From the NCBI GenBank assembly GCA_006954465.1, contig LVVU01000112.1:1-7859 (forward strand): a DNA stretch of 7,859 bases, given 5' to 3'. This document shows, in pieces, positions 1-6,750 of the stretch (positions within the stretch are counted from its first letter, which is position 1; every line of letters begins with the position of its first letter). The notes below the pieces were generated by a model, which had not been told where the DNA came from, did no database searches, and saw nothing but the letters and a program-made list of their open reading frames with translations. Both the position numbers and the translations under genes were made by a program. This stretch comes from Candidatus Methanoprimaticola hominis (GTDB taxonomy: Archaea; Thermoplasmatota; Thermoplasmata; Methanomassiliicoccales; Methanomethylophilaceae).

Positions 1-3000
1 GTGAGGACGACAGCCCTGTCGGCCTCGGTCTTCTCGGTGGATCCGACGTTGATGGTGGCGCCGGTGGTGGTTGCCTTGATGGTGACGTCCTTGGGGACGG
101 TGAGGCTTTCGGTGACATCGACGGTTCCGGTGACGGTGATCGTCTTGGCTCCGGACTCGATGGCGGCCTTCAGGGTGGTGTAGTTTGCGACCTTGGTGTT
201 ACCGGATTTGGTCTCGTACATCGCCGCATTGATCGTGCCGTTGTCGGTGATCTTGTCCTGGACCTGGATGAGTCCGGCGACCTTGATGATTCCGTTGTTG
301 GTGATCGCGGCTGCAGCAGTAGCTGCAGATGTCGATGTGCCGGACACGGCAAGAGCACCGGTGATGGTTCCGGAGACGGTAAGGACAGACCTCTCGGTTG
401 CAGAAACAGCGACGACAGCGAATGCCACTCCGTTTCCGAGGTCGAGCTTTCCTTCGACGGTGATGCGCTGACCGGTGACGCTGACAGCGACCGAGGGTGT
501 GGTAGTAACAGTTGAATCAGCCGCACTGACGACGATGGATCCGGAGAGATCCATGTAGTTCTTGTAGACGGTGGTTCCGTCAGTGTCGACACTCGTCTTG
601 ACGGTCTCGACAACGGTGAGTCCGGAGACGGCGCTGTTCTCACCGGGCGTGATCTCGATCTTGTTGGCCTTTGCGTAGGTTCCATTGACATCCAGGGTGC
701 TGGTGAATTTCAGCTTCTCATCGGTGATGGTGAGCTTGTAGCTTCCAGTAACGGAATTGATAACGACGGACGCATCGCTTGCAGCGAGTGCGATCTCGGA
801 AGCGGCTCCGAGAACCGCACCGTCGAGGGTGACGGTTCCCTTGTTGGTGATGGCTGCATCGGTACCAGAGACAGTGATATCCATCTTCGAGCAAATCTGA
901 AGCTCGGCGCCTGCCTCGACAGTCAGTCCTTTTGTGACGGTGATCTTGGAGTGGTACGGATCGGCAGTCTTATCGACCTCGCCCTCGTTGATGAGAATCT
1001 TTCCGCCGGACTTGATGGTCACGGCACTGTTGATATCGACGGTTCCTTCAGACTCGACGGTTCCGGAGACGGTGACGCTCTTGGAATCAGAGACGATGAG
1101 TTTTCCGCCGTCTTCGACGATGATGTTTCCGGCGATGTTGACCGCGGCGACCTTGCTGTTGATCTCGAGGGTCGCACCGGACTCGATGGTCAGGGTGACT
1201 CCCTCGTTGATCTGGAATCCTCCGGCGACTGTGACTTTGGCGTTGTTGCCGATAGTCAGAGTTCCGATGACGACGACGTTCTCGAGCTGTCCGAAGTCCT
1301 TGTTCGAGGAGATGTCCTGTCCGATCTCGAAGTCCTTCTGCGCGAGGGAGAGGTCGATCTTTCCGGCTCCGGTCACATTGACGTTGGAGATGGAAGCACC
1401 GGCGTAGGCGGTGAGGGTGTTGCCATTTGGAACAACGAGGTCGATAGCCTTCGCGGAATAGATGGATCCGTAGACGGAGACCTTTCCTTTGACCTCAAAG
1501 GAACCGCTGGTCTGGACGAGCGTGAGCTTCGCACCGGAGTTGATGTTGAGATCCTTGAGATAAGTCACCTTGGACCTACCAGAAGTATTGTTGACCGTGA
1601 TAGTCAGATCCTTGTTCAGGTTCCCGGTGAAATACACGTCATCTGTAGTGACTGTGTATGTTCCTCCGGTGATTCCGGAAACATCGACAATCAGACTTCC
1701 TGATTTAATCACGACATTTCCACTAACCTTGTCAAGTGTGATGGAGGCACCATTACCTGTGATGGTTCCGTTGACTTCTTTCACGTTATTCAGAACGACT
1801 TGAGAAGCTTTGTCTCCGGTTCCACTCAGCGCAATATTCGCCTCTCCATCGAACTTTCCATCGACTTTGAACGTCTTTCCCTCGCTGACACTGACTGTAA
1901 CGCCTCCGCCGAGTTTGAGAGTCTTGCCAGCCGGAACGACGACATCCTGGTCGATGGTGATCGCTCCACTGCTGGCGGTTACCGTGACATCCATACCTGC
2001 ATTCAGGTAGCTGTTGATCGTGGATGCAGAAGGCACTGTTCCAAACGTCTTCTCCGTTCCTCCAGACACCGGTGTACCATTGATCTTTCCAGTACCTTCG
2101 GTATTGGTAATTGTTGTAATAGCCGCTTCGGATCCTGCAGCAGCAACGAATGTCCCACCCCCGGAGAATTTGACTTTGCCATTCGTCTCGCTGGAAGCTA
2201 TTGTTCCATTATTGAACAGTGTACCAGTGATAACGATGTTGGATTTTGCATCCGCGATCAGTGTGCCGTCAATGGTGACGTTAGCGCTTGCGCCGACAGT
2301 CAGAGTCACAGTTTCGCTACCGGCAACGGCGACATCGCCGAACTTCTCCACTTTGACGTTGGTCGTGCCTGCAAGAGTCAGGTTGTCGCCGAGAACGACG
2401 CTGGAGGACCTGTAATAAGGCTTGGTGGCACCATCTTTGTCATCAAGATCTCCGTGGTATACTCCGAAGGTGGTGTCCTTGAGAGTACCGTTGGTTATGA
2501 TCAACTTGCCGTCCGTTGCATACCTCTCGGTGATGTTAGCGAACGTATAGGTTCCTCCACCGAGGTCGAATGTCATATTCTCGGTACTGGTCGCAGCAAA
2601 GTTCAGGGTAGTCTGAGCAGCGGTTGCATCATCGATGATGAGGTCGAAAGTTTTTCCTTTCTCCGCCACTTTACCGACCGTTATGGTCTCGGCTGCACTG
2701 TTGTAGATGTTCAGACGGACATTCTCACAGTCAGCAAACGTTACGGTCTTCTTCTGAGAATCGCGACCAAGGATCTTGTCTTTGAAATCCACATTCGTGA
2801 ACTGTCCCTTGGTCGACCCGTACATGGTCAGCCCGTATTCGACGTTCTGATTGTCATTGAAGATAACATTCTCCATGACAATCGTTCCCTTGTTGACCTT
2901 TATCTCACAAGGATTTTTGTCACTACCATCGGTGTTGATGATCGTGACGTTCTTGAACGTCACAATTTTGCCTTCACCATCAAGATTCAGATGCGCCTTG

Positions 3001-3314
3001 AGCGTTATGCTCTTGGAAGCACCATCGATTGTGACGGATTTCGTTATGCTGATCGCGGAAGTGACTTCGCAATCCTTCAGAAGTGTGATGGTTGAACCAT
3101 CGGTTGCACCATCGATGGCTCCCGCCAGGGTAGCATACCCTGTTTCGCCGATTTTAGCTACATCGCCATCTGCGACAGCAGCGTTGCTGTCGTCAGCAAC
3201 TGCGGGAATCGCAGCGAAGACAGCGAACGCAACCGCTAGGACGGCGATTGCCGCCATGAGCTTCTTGGAGGCGCTTGCCCCCCCCCCCATGGCAGGGTTC
3301 GTTTTCGATTTCAT
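1..3314 (-). CDS. Giant secreted adhesin-like beta-repeat surface protein (N-terminal 1104 codons; 3' end outside window)
   Basis: The minus-strand frame is open from the ATG at 3314-3312 to the left edge; I checked every codon and found no stop. The start is fixed by GGAGG at 3327-3323, 8 nt upstream. Residues 1-18 are a basic N-region (two Lys pairs, MGGGASAS), 19-40 a hydrophobic helix (LMAAIAVLAVAFAVF), and AVA before Asp41-Asp42 suits signal-peptidase cleavage, so the protein is exported. The rest is Thr/Val/Ile/Gly/Asn/Asp-rich with short alternating beta strands and recurring phrases such as ITVSGT and VTLDGA, as in right-handed beta-helix adhesins. A module start of the form Y-x-T-L-x-x-A-I occurs at Tyr60 and again at Tyr1045. 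There are several N-x-T sequons and few Cys. Role inferred: cell-surface attachment or sheath protein. No anchor is visible because the C-terminus is missing. Codons 9-13 hold an 11-G run. I cannot assign a named family. Confidence 0.9.
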   Translation of the reverse strand, partial: MKSKTNPAMGGGASASKKLMAAIAVLAVAFAVFAAIPAVADDSNAAVADGDVAKIGETGYATLAGAIDGATDGSTITLLKDCEVTSAISITKSVTIDGASKSITLKAHLNLDGEGKIVTFKNVTIINTDGSDKNPCEIKVNKGTIVMENVIFNDNQNVEYGLTMYGSTKGQFTNVDFKDKILGRDSQKKTVTFADCENVRLNIYNSAAETITVGKVAEKGKTFDLIIDDATAAQTTLNFAATSTENMTFDLGGGTYTFANITERYATDGKLIITNGTLKDTTFGVYHGDLDDKDGATKPYYRSSSVVLGDNLTLAGTTNVKVEKFGDVAVAGSETVTLTVGASANVTIDGTLIADAKSNIVITGTLFNNGTIASSETNGKVKFSGGGTFVAAAGSEAAITTITNTEGTGKINGTPVSGGTEKTFGTVPSASTINSYLNAGMDVTVTASSGAITIDQDVVVPAGKTLKLGGGVTVSVSEGKTFKVDGKFDGEANIALSGTGDKASQVVLNNVKEVNGTITGNGASITLDKVSGNVVIKSGSLIVDVSGITGGTYTVTTDDVYFTGNLNKDLTITVNNTSGRSKVTYLKDLNINSGAKLTLVQTSGSFEVKGKVSVYGSIYSAKAIDLVVPNGNTLTAYAGASISNVNVTGAGKIDLSLAQKDFEIGQDISSNKDFGQLENVVVIGTLTIGNNAKVTVAGGFQINEGVTLTIESGATLEINSKVAAVNIAGNIIVEDGGKLIVSDSKSVTVSGTVESEGTVDINSAVTIKSGGKILINEGEVDKTADPYHSKITVTKGLTVEAGAELQICSKMDITVSGTDAAITNKGTVTLDGAVLGAASEIALAASDASVVINSVTGSYKLTITDEKLKFTSTLDVNGTYAKANKIEITPGENSAVSGLTVVETVKTSVDTDGTTVYKNYMDLSGSIVVSAADSTVTTTPSVAVSVTGQRITVEGKLDLGNGVAFAVVAVSATERSVLTVSGTITGALAVSGTSTSAATAAAAITNNGIIKVAGLIQVQDKITDNGTINAAMYETKSGNTKVANYTTLKAAIESGAKTITVTGTVDVTESLTVPKDVTIKATTTGATINVGSTEKTEADRAVVL
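3278..3288 (-). repeat. 11-G homopolymer inside the surface-protein signal region (candidate phase-variation tract)
   Basis: Eleven consecutive C on the plus strand read as eleven G in the gene, spanning the last base of Met9 to the first base of Ala13 (encoding M-GGG-A). With 11 G the frame continues into the signal helix and mature protein. With 10 G it meets TAG 12 codons after the tract; with 12 G it meets TGA where the mature protein would begin. Poly-G tracts of this length near the 5' end of surface genes are the classic slipped-strand switch in bacteria. Use for that purpose here is inference, and a miscounted homopolymer in the assembly cannot be excluded. Confidence 0.85.
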
Positions 3315-3322
3315 GTGTATTA

Positions 3323-3343
3323 CCTCCGGGCTCTCACCCCGGA
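3323..3343 (-). promoter_or_regulatory. Shine-Dalgarno of the surface protein, partly held in a leader hairpin
   Basis: GGAGG (3327-3323) lies 8 nt before the ATG. The upstream leader can fold UCCGGG (3343-3338) onto CCCGGA (3330-3325) around a 7-nt loop, a 6-bp GC-rich stem that takes in three of the five Shine-Dalgarno bases. This could dampen or condition translation; that role is inferred from the fold only. Confidence 0.55.
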
Positions 3344-3410
3344 TACTCGCACTCGGCACCCCATCCCTCTCCGGATCGGCATGGCTTCGTGCTATGGGAG
3401 GGTTAGAATC

Positions 3411-3446
3411 GTCCGATATTAACCCCGAGGGGTCCCTCGCTCGGAC
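3411..3446 (-). promoter_or_regulatory. Probable promoter of the surface-protein gene with nested inverted repeats
   Basis: Reading the minus strand, TTAATATC (3422-3415) is a good archaeal TATA element. A start about 25 nt downstream would fall near 3393 and give a leader of about 80 nt. Two nearly co-centred inverted repeats surround it: ACCCC/GGGGT (3422-3426 and 3429-3433), sitting where the BRE would be, and GTCCGA/TCGGAC (3411-3416 and 3441-3446). They may be operator-like; no regulator can be named. Confidence 0.5.
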
Positions 3447-3466
3447 TCCGTGCAAACAAATCAGGT

Positions 3467-3527
3467 AAAAATCATGCTCCGAAGGGTGAGGAACGGCATT
3501 CGCACGGGATGCCGTCCTCCCTTCGGA
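3467..3527 (-). terminator. Hairpin plus T-run terminator after ycaO
   Basis: Arms 3478-3499 and 3509-3527 pair over about 19 bp (tccgaaggg at one end, cggcat next to the loop) with three unpaired bases and a 9-nt loop. On the minus strand the hairpin is followed by TTTTT (3471-3467). It begins 6 nt after the ycaO stop and so separates ycaO from the surface-protein promoter. Archaea terminate mainly on T-runs; the strong stem is an addition. Confidence 0.8.
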
Positions 3528-3532
3528 AAGTT

Positions 3533-4747
3533 TCACCGGGGGGGCCACATGCCCCTGAGCCTGGGGCCTTCCCTCTCCCCGTCCATGGTCCAGACCTCCA
3601 TGCCGGGGATGACCATCCTCACTGCGGGAACATCCAGTTCGGGACGCGTGAGATCGACGGCGATGACATACTCGAATCCGGCCTCCATGAGCTTCCCGAG
3701 GACCACCTCTATATCGTCCAGCACATCGTTGGTCGCCTCGTTCCTCAGATCCGACAGACGCACCGATCCATCCGAGTGCGCGTACCACACGCGGTTCGCC
3801 GCCTTGATCCTCTCGTAGCCCATGTCCCGGGTCGCCCTCTGGAGCTGGGCGTTGATCTTCTTGCCGTCCTTGTGTGTGGCGCGGCTCTGCGCCACCTCCG
3901 TGATCGCACGGATGGCTGCGATCTCCGGATTCAGATGCGTCCCGACACCGATGGTCAGCATCTCCGGATCCTTCGTACGGACGTCGTCGGCAGCAGCCCC
4001 GATCGTGGTCACACCGGTATCGCAGGTCAGGTCCTTCAGATGGATCTCCACCCCGCGCTCCTTGAACTTCTCCAGGAGCCTACCGGGAACCGAATCCGGA
4101 TCCACGGTGACGTCCCTCACGGGTTCGTTCCTGTATTCCGCGATGGACCACGCATCCCTCTCGATCAACTCGAACGTTCCGTGGAGTACGGCCTCCTCCA
4201 TCGTGTTGCCTGCCGCTATGCCGTTGGTATGGAACTTGAACAGCTGAAGATCGGTATCGGGCTTGTACGGATAGAACACATCGCATGCCGGGACCCACAT
4301 CTCCTGTCCCCTGAACAGCTCGTATCCCGGCGTCCAGGCGATCTCCGCACCCTGCAGCTTGTCCAGGGCCCAGATGGGCAGGATCATGTCCGCGGGGTTC
4401 ACGGTGGGCATGACCTCGCATGCCTGCTCGTAGGTGCCGTAGGCGACGACATCGTCGTCCCTCCTCTCCGCGCTGTACCTCTCGATCGATTCCATGACCG
4501 CCGAGGCCTCGGCCTGCTCGCGGGTGACCCCCTTCCCGTTGTAGTACTTGGGAACCCCGAGGGCTGTCTCCTGCCTATCGACGGAGAACACCGGGATCCC
4601 GATGTCGTCCTTGGAGGTGATGTCCTCCGGCTCCCCCAATCCCGCCGTCTTCAGAAGCGGAAGGACCCTGGCGAGGGTCTCCTCCGGCGGTACGTTCCTG
4701 ATCCCCGTCTCCGGGGAGTACTTCGGACAGCGCTTCAGCTCGAGCAT
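3533..4747 (-). CDS. ycaO: YcaO enzyme, methanogenesis marker protein 1 (McrA thioglycine formation)
   Basis: A 404-residue YcaO protein. The family uses ATP to activate a backbone amide. In methanogens the marker-1 member, often with TfuA and a sulfide source, turns a glycine near the active site of methyl-coenzyme M reductase subunit McrA into thioglycine. The three ATP/Mg-binding motifs are present: S82-x3-E86-x2-E89-R90, E193-x2-E196-R197, and E284-x2-Q287-x-R289. Length is normal for the family and the C-terminus is proline-containing (WPPR). The ATG at 4747 is the only Met start in frame, since an in-frame TGA lies 9 nt upstream; GGTGAT at 4759-4754 is its ribosome-binding site. It lies about 20 nt behind rnpB and may share its transcript. 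No tfuA is in the window. A 7-base C run (3538-3544) precedes the stop. Confidence 0.93.
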   Translation of the reverse strand: MLELKRCPKYSPETGIRNVPPEETLARVLPLLKTAGLGEPEDITSKDDIGIPVFSVDRQETALGVPKYYNGKGVTREQAEASAVMESIERYSAERRDDDVVAYGTYEQACEVMPTVNPADMILPIWALDKLQGAEIAWTPGYELFRGQEMWVPACDVFYPYKPDTDLQLFKFHTNGIAAGNTMEEAVLHGTFELIERDAWSIAEYRNEPVRDVTVDPDSVPGRLLEKFKERGVEIHLKDLTCDTGVTTIGAAADDVRTKDPEMLTIGVGTHLNPEIAAIRAITEVAQSRATHKDGKKINAQLQRATRDMGYERIKAANRVWYAHSDGSVRLSDLRNEATNDVLDDIEVVLGKLMEAGFEYVIAVDLTRPELDVPAVRMVIPGMEVWTMDGEREGPRLRGMWPPR

Positions 4748-4753
4748 CGTGCA

Positions 4754-4759
4754 TCACCG
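4754..4759 (-). promoter_or_regulatory. Ribosome-binding site of ycaO
   Basis: GGTGAT is complementary to the 5' part of the anti-Shine-Dalgarno (AUCACC) and ends 6 nt before the ATG. A usable site implies a leadered mRNA, so transcription probably starts upstream, perhaps at the rnpB promoter. The nearby GATATATC (4770-4763) lies too close to the ATG to be a normal TATA element for this gene. Confidence 0.6.
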
Positions 4760-4766
4760 ATCGATA

Positions 4767-5063
4767 TATCGCCGGGTGACGGTAGTAGCCCCCCTTCTGT
4801 TTCAGACGGCATTCAACTACGCATCCTACCCGCAGGTCCCGGGCCGGTCTACCCTGCTGTGCGGACTTGCTCCGGTGGGGAGGCGCCGTTTCACCAAATC
4901 CCGGGGAACGTCGCCGCCTGACGGTTCATCATGTCTGCCCGGTCTGTGTCGTTTCTGTGCCCTTGCCACGTATCCGATTTCCGGATCCACCTTGCCCTTG
5001 GAGGAGGGAACTTCCTCAGCTGGCTCGCGCCTACCGTCGGCCGTCCTCCGTCTCCCGGCGACC
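4767..5063 (-). ncRNA. rnpB: RNase P RNA (archaeal type)
   Basis: The catalytic RNA of RNase P, which removes 5' leaders from pre-tRNA. It fills the gap between the ATPase gene and ycaO and is about 297 nt, normal for archaeal A-type molecules. The ends pair as P1: UCGCCGGG (5061-5054) with CCCGGCGA (4776-4769). P2 follows: GACGG (5052-5048) with CCGUC (4782-4778). The first conserved core GAGGAAGUUCCCUCC is at 5017-5003 and the last, ACAGAAGGGGGGCUA, at 4800-4786; they form P4 with the universal bulged U. Other signatures are CACAGAAACGACAC in the middle, GGUGAAACGGC, and UGAAUGCCGUCUGAAACAG just before the last core. The exact ends are inferred from P1 and the TATA position. Confidence 0.94.
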
Positions 5064-5080
5064 CTCCCATGGCGACTTGT

Positions 5081-5088
5081 TAGATAAT
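5081..5088 (-). promoter_or_regulatory. TATA element of rnpB
   Basis: ATTATCTA on the minus strand is centred about 23 nt upstream of the expected RNA 5' end (about 5062), matching archaeal TATA-to-start spacing. The agreement between this element and the independently placed P1 helix supports both. Confidence 0.6.
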
Positions 5089-5101
5089 CCCATCGGATGG
5101 G
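5089..5101 (-). terminator. Possible weak terminator hairpin after the ATPase gene
   Basis: CCCAT and ATGGG pair around a 3-nt loop, 25 nt past the ATPase stop and directly before the rnpB TATA element. The stem is short and no long T-run follows (only ATTAT), so read-through into rnpB is possible. Confidence 0.3.
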
Positions 5102-5125
5102 TATGGATTCGCCGAACGGCTCCGA

Positions 5126-6691
5126 TCATATGATTGAGACGAATCCGCCGAACGCCTGTGGGGATCCGATGACCACATCGCCGTCCGCGGTTATCGTCTT
5201 GGAGACCGCCACCTCGGTGGAACCTCCGGGACCGGTGCGGAAGACCTGGATGATCGACGGAATCCTGATGCGATGTACCGCTCTCGGCACCGTTATGGTG
5301 AACGCTCCTTCGACACCGGCCCATTGTGAGGGCGTGAAGGACATCACATACGGCGATTCATCGGAACGCTGGGGGATCGTCGGGACCTCGGCTATCCCCG
5401 CGTAGACGGGTATGAGCTCCGCACAGGAGAGATGGATGTTCTTCACCGCCCTCCCGCCGCCTGTCGCCATCGAAACGATGAACGCCGTCTCCGGATGATA
5501 CCTCTCCACATAGACGTCGAGACTGGCATGGCGCTTCGGGATCTCGGATTCGACCCCTACCGGAATCGCGCCATCGCTTCCATCTATCAGGAAATCCACC
5601 TCGTTCTGTCCTTTCTTCCAATAGAACGCTTCCTCCAACCCGCCGCTCATCATCTGACATAGGACGTAATTCTCGGTCATGGCGCCCTTGTACAGCCGAT
5701 CCTCTTGAGCATCGCTCTCGACGAAGGAGGCCTTCCTCCCGGACATGACCCTCATCAAACCGACATCGCAGAGATAGACCTTGAAATCGGACGGGCTGCA
5801 GACGTTCTTCAGCGGAACCGACGAATCCTCGATCATGGGGACCCTGTACGCAAGACCTGCGTCGAGAATCCATTGCAACGCTTCCGACAGACCTTCCCTG
5901 CGACCGCCGCTCATGACCCTGGCGAACATGAACTTCCGATTCTCCCTGCCGAGCTGCATCGGTATCGAACCCCACACCGCCGTGAGCTTCGGAAGAAGCT
6001 CCGGCGCATGCTTGGCGAAGTCGTCCCTGTAGTCCCGCTCGATGTTCTTCAGCTTCCGTGTGACGGCGGACTCGTTGTGGTTAGCCACCCATGAGAACAC
6101 CGCAGCGGGCAATCCTCCGACCACGTAGTACTGGCGGAGGCAGTCCTCTATCCTGACACGGAAAGCCTCCTCCAGTCCCTTCGACGGATCGATGGAACGG
6201 ATCATCTCGCACAGGGAATCCTCCCCGCAGGCCTCCATGAACTCCAGTAAGGACATCGGATACATCTTCAGACGGTCCACCTTGCCCACGGGGAACGATT
6301 CGGACTCGGCCATCGGTATCCCCAGGAGGGAGCCGGCGCAGATGACGTGCTGTTCCGGAATCTCCTCGCAGAAGTACTTCATCGCGGTGAGCGCACGGGG
6401 GCACGTCTGGACCTCGTCCAGGACTATGAGCGTCCTCCCGGGAACTATCCTCCTCCCCAATGCGATCCCGATGTTCGTGATGATCCTCCTCGGATCCAAA
6501 TCGTCTCCGAAGAGGGGGCGGAGGTCCTTCCTGCGCTCCAGATCCAGATACGCCAGGGATTCGAACTCCCGGTTCCCGAACTCCTTGAGTATGTACGTCT
6601 TACCGCATTGACGCACACCTTCCAGGATCAGCGGCTTGCGATCCGATCTGTTCTTCCAGTCCAGGAGGTCCGCGTAGATCCTGCGCTTCAT
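5126..6691 (-). CDS. AAA ATPase with DUF4143 and an extra C-terminal beta-rich domain
   Basis: 521 residues. Walker A is GVRQCGKT (25-32), Walker B is TLIVLDEVQ (87-95), and a sensor-1-like strand, VICAGSLLG, lies at 116-124. This is the AAA_14 class. The DUF4143 part covers about 220-425 and includes NEVDFLID (363-370). The position that is usually a (V/I)-E-(V/I)-K motif in this family reads V-G-V-E (378-381), so the nuclease-like acidic/lysine pair seems lost. Family members normally end near ELIPVY (425-430); here about 90 residues continue with alternating beta strands (W457, FTITVP, IIQVF, GDVVIGS, AFGGFVSII). Start: no Shine-Dalgarno precedes ATG 6691, but a TATA element 25 nt upstream fits a leaderless mRNA. 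The physiological role of DUF4143 ATPases is unknown; they are abundant and mobile in gut archaea and bacteria. Nothing in the window pairs with it as an obvious partner. Confidence 0.9.
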   Translation of the reverse strand: MKRRIYADLLDWKNRSDRKPLILEGVRQCGKTYILKEFGNREFESLAYLDLERRKDLRPLFGDDLDPRRIITNIGIALGRRIVPGRTLIVLDEVQTCPRALTAMKYFCEEIPEQHVICAGSLLGIPMAESESFPVGKVDRLKMYPMSLLEFMEACGEDSLCEMIRSIDPSKGLEEAFRVRIEDCLRQYYVVGGLPAAVFSWVANHNESAVTRKLKNIERDYRDDFAKHAPELLPKLTAVWGSIPMQLGRENRKFMFARVMSGGRREGLSEALQWILDAGLAYRVPMIEDSSVPLKNVCSPSDFKVYLCDVGLMRVMSGRKASFVESDAQEDRLYKGAMTENYVLCQMMSGGLEEAFYWKKGQNEVDFLIDGSDGAIPVGVESEIPKRHASLDVYVERYHPETAFIVSMATGGGRAVKNIHLSCAELIPVYAGIAEVPTIPQRSDESPYVMSFTPSQWAGVEGAFTITVPRAVHRIRIPSIIQVFRTGPGGSTEVAVSKTITADGDVVIGSPQAFGGFVSII

Positions 6692-6712
6692 AAGGGATGA
6701 AGGCGTTTCATG

Positions 6713-6725
6713 TATTTATCCTTTC
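6713..6725 (-). promoter_or_regulatory. BRE/TATA promoter of the ATPase gene (leaderless)
   Basis: On the minus strand GAAAGG (6725-6720) followed by ATAAATA (6719-6713) forms a BRE plus TATA pair. Its centre is 25 nt from the ATG at 6691, so transcription should begin at or next to the start codon. This explains the missing ribosome-binding site. Confidence 0.7.
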
Positions 6726-6728
6726 AAA

Positions 6729-6750
6729 AAAATGCATAATTCTGCATTTT
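6729..6750. repeat. Perfect palindrome next to the ATPase promoter
   Basis: AAAATGCA (6729-6736) and TGCATTTT (6743-6750) are a perfect 8-bp inverted repeat with a 6-bp centre. It lies 3 bp upstream of the BRE of the ATPase promoter, where an archaeal activator or repressor dimer could bind. The regulator is unknown. Confidence 0.6.

Noticed and set aside
951..3095. Long plus-strand frames (951-1703, 1800-3095) opposite the surface protein
   Set aside because: They are antisense reflections of its Ser/Thr/Val/Asp-rich codons, lack ribosome-binding sites and family resemblance, and the minus-strand reading has a signal peptide and a continuous frame.
3538..3544. 7-C run at the end of ycaO as a second slippage switch
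   Set aside because: It is short and lies two codons before the stop, so slippage would only change the extreme C-terminus; the evidence for switching is weak.
4763..4770. GATATATC as TATA element for ycaO
   Set aside because: It is centred only about 20 nt from the ATG, would put the transcript start inside the gene, and overlaps the rnpB 3' end; the gene also has a Shine-Dalgarno that implies a leader.
3509..4921. 470-codon plus-strand frame
   Set aside because: It is antisense to ycaO and runs on into the antisense of rnpB. The minus-strand YcaO motifs are unmistakable.
4548..5133. Plus-strand frames at 4548-5087 and 4867-5133
   Set aside because: They cover the RNase P RNA gene on the opposite strand and show low-complexity Pro/Arg/Ser text without domain features.
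5107..5153. Direct near-repeat (ttcgccgaacg / atccgccgaacg) around the ATPase stop, and the palindrome ATCATATGAT at 5125-5134
   Set aside because: Both are short, one copy is explained by the coding sequence, and no element boundary accompanies them.
5358..5975. 205-codon minus-strand frame inside the ATPase gene
   Set aside because: It is an out-of-frame reading of the DUF4143 region, rich in Arg and Gly, with no start signal.
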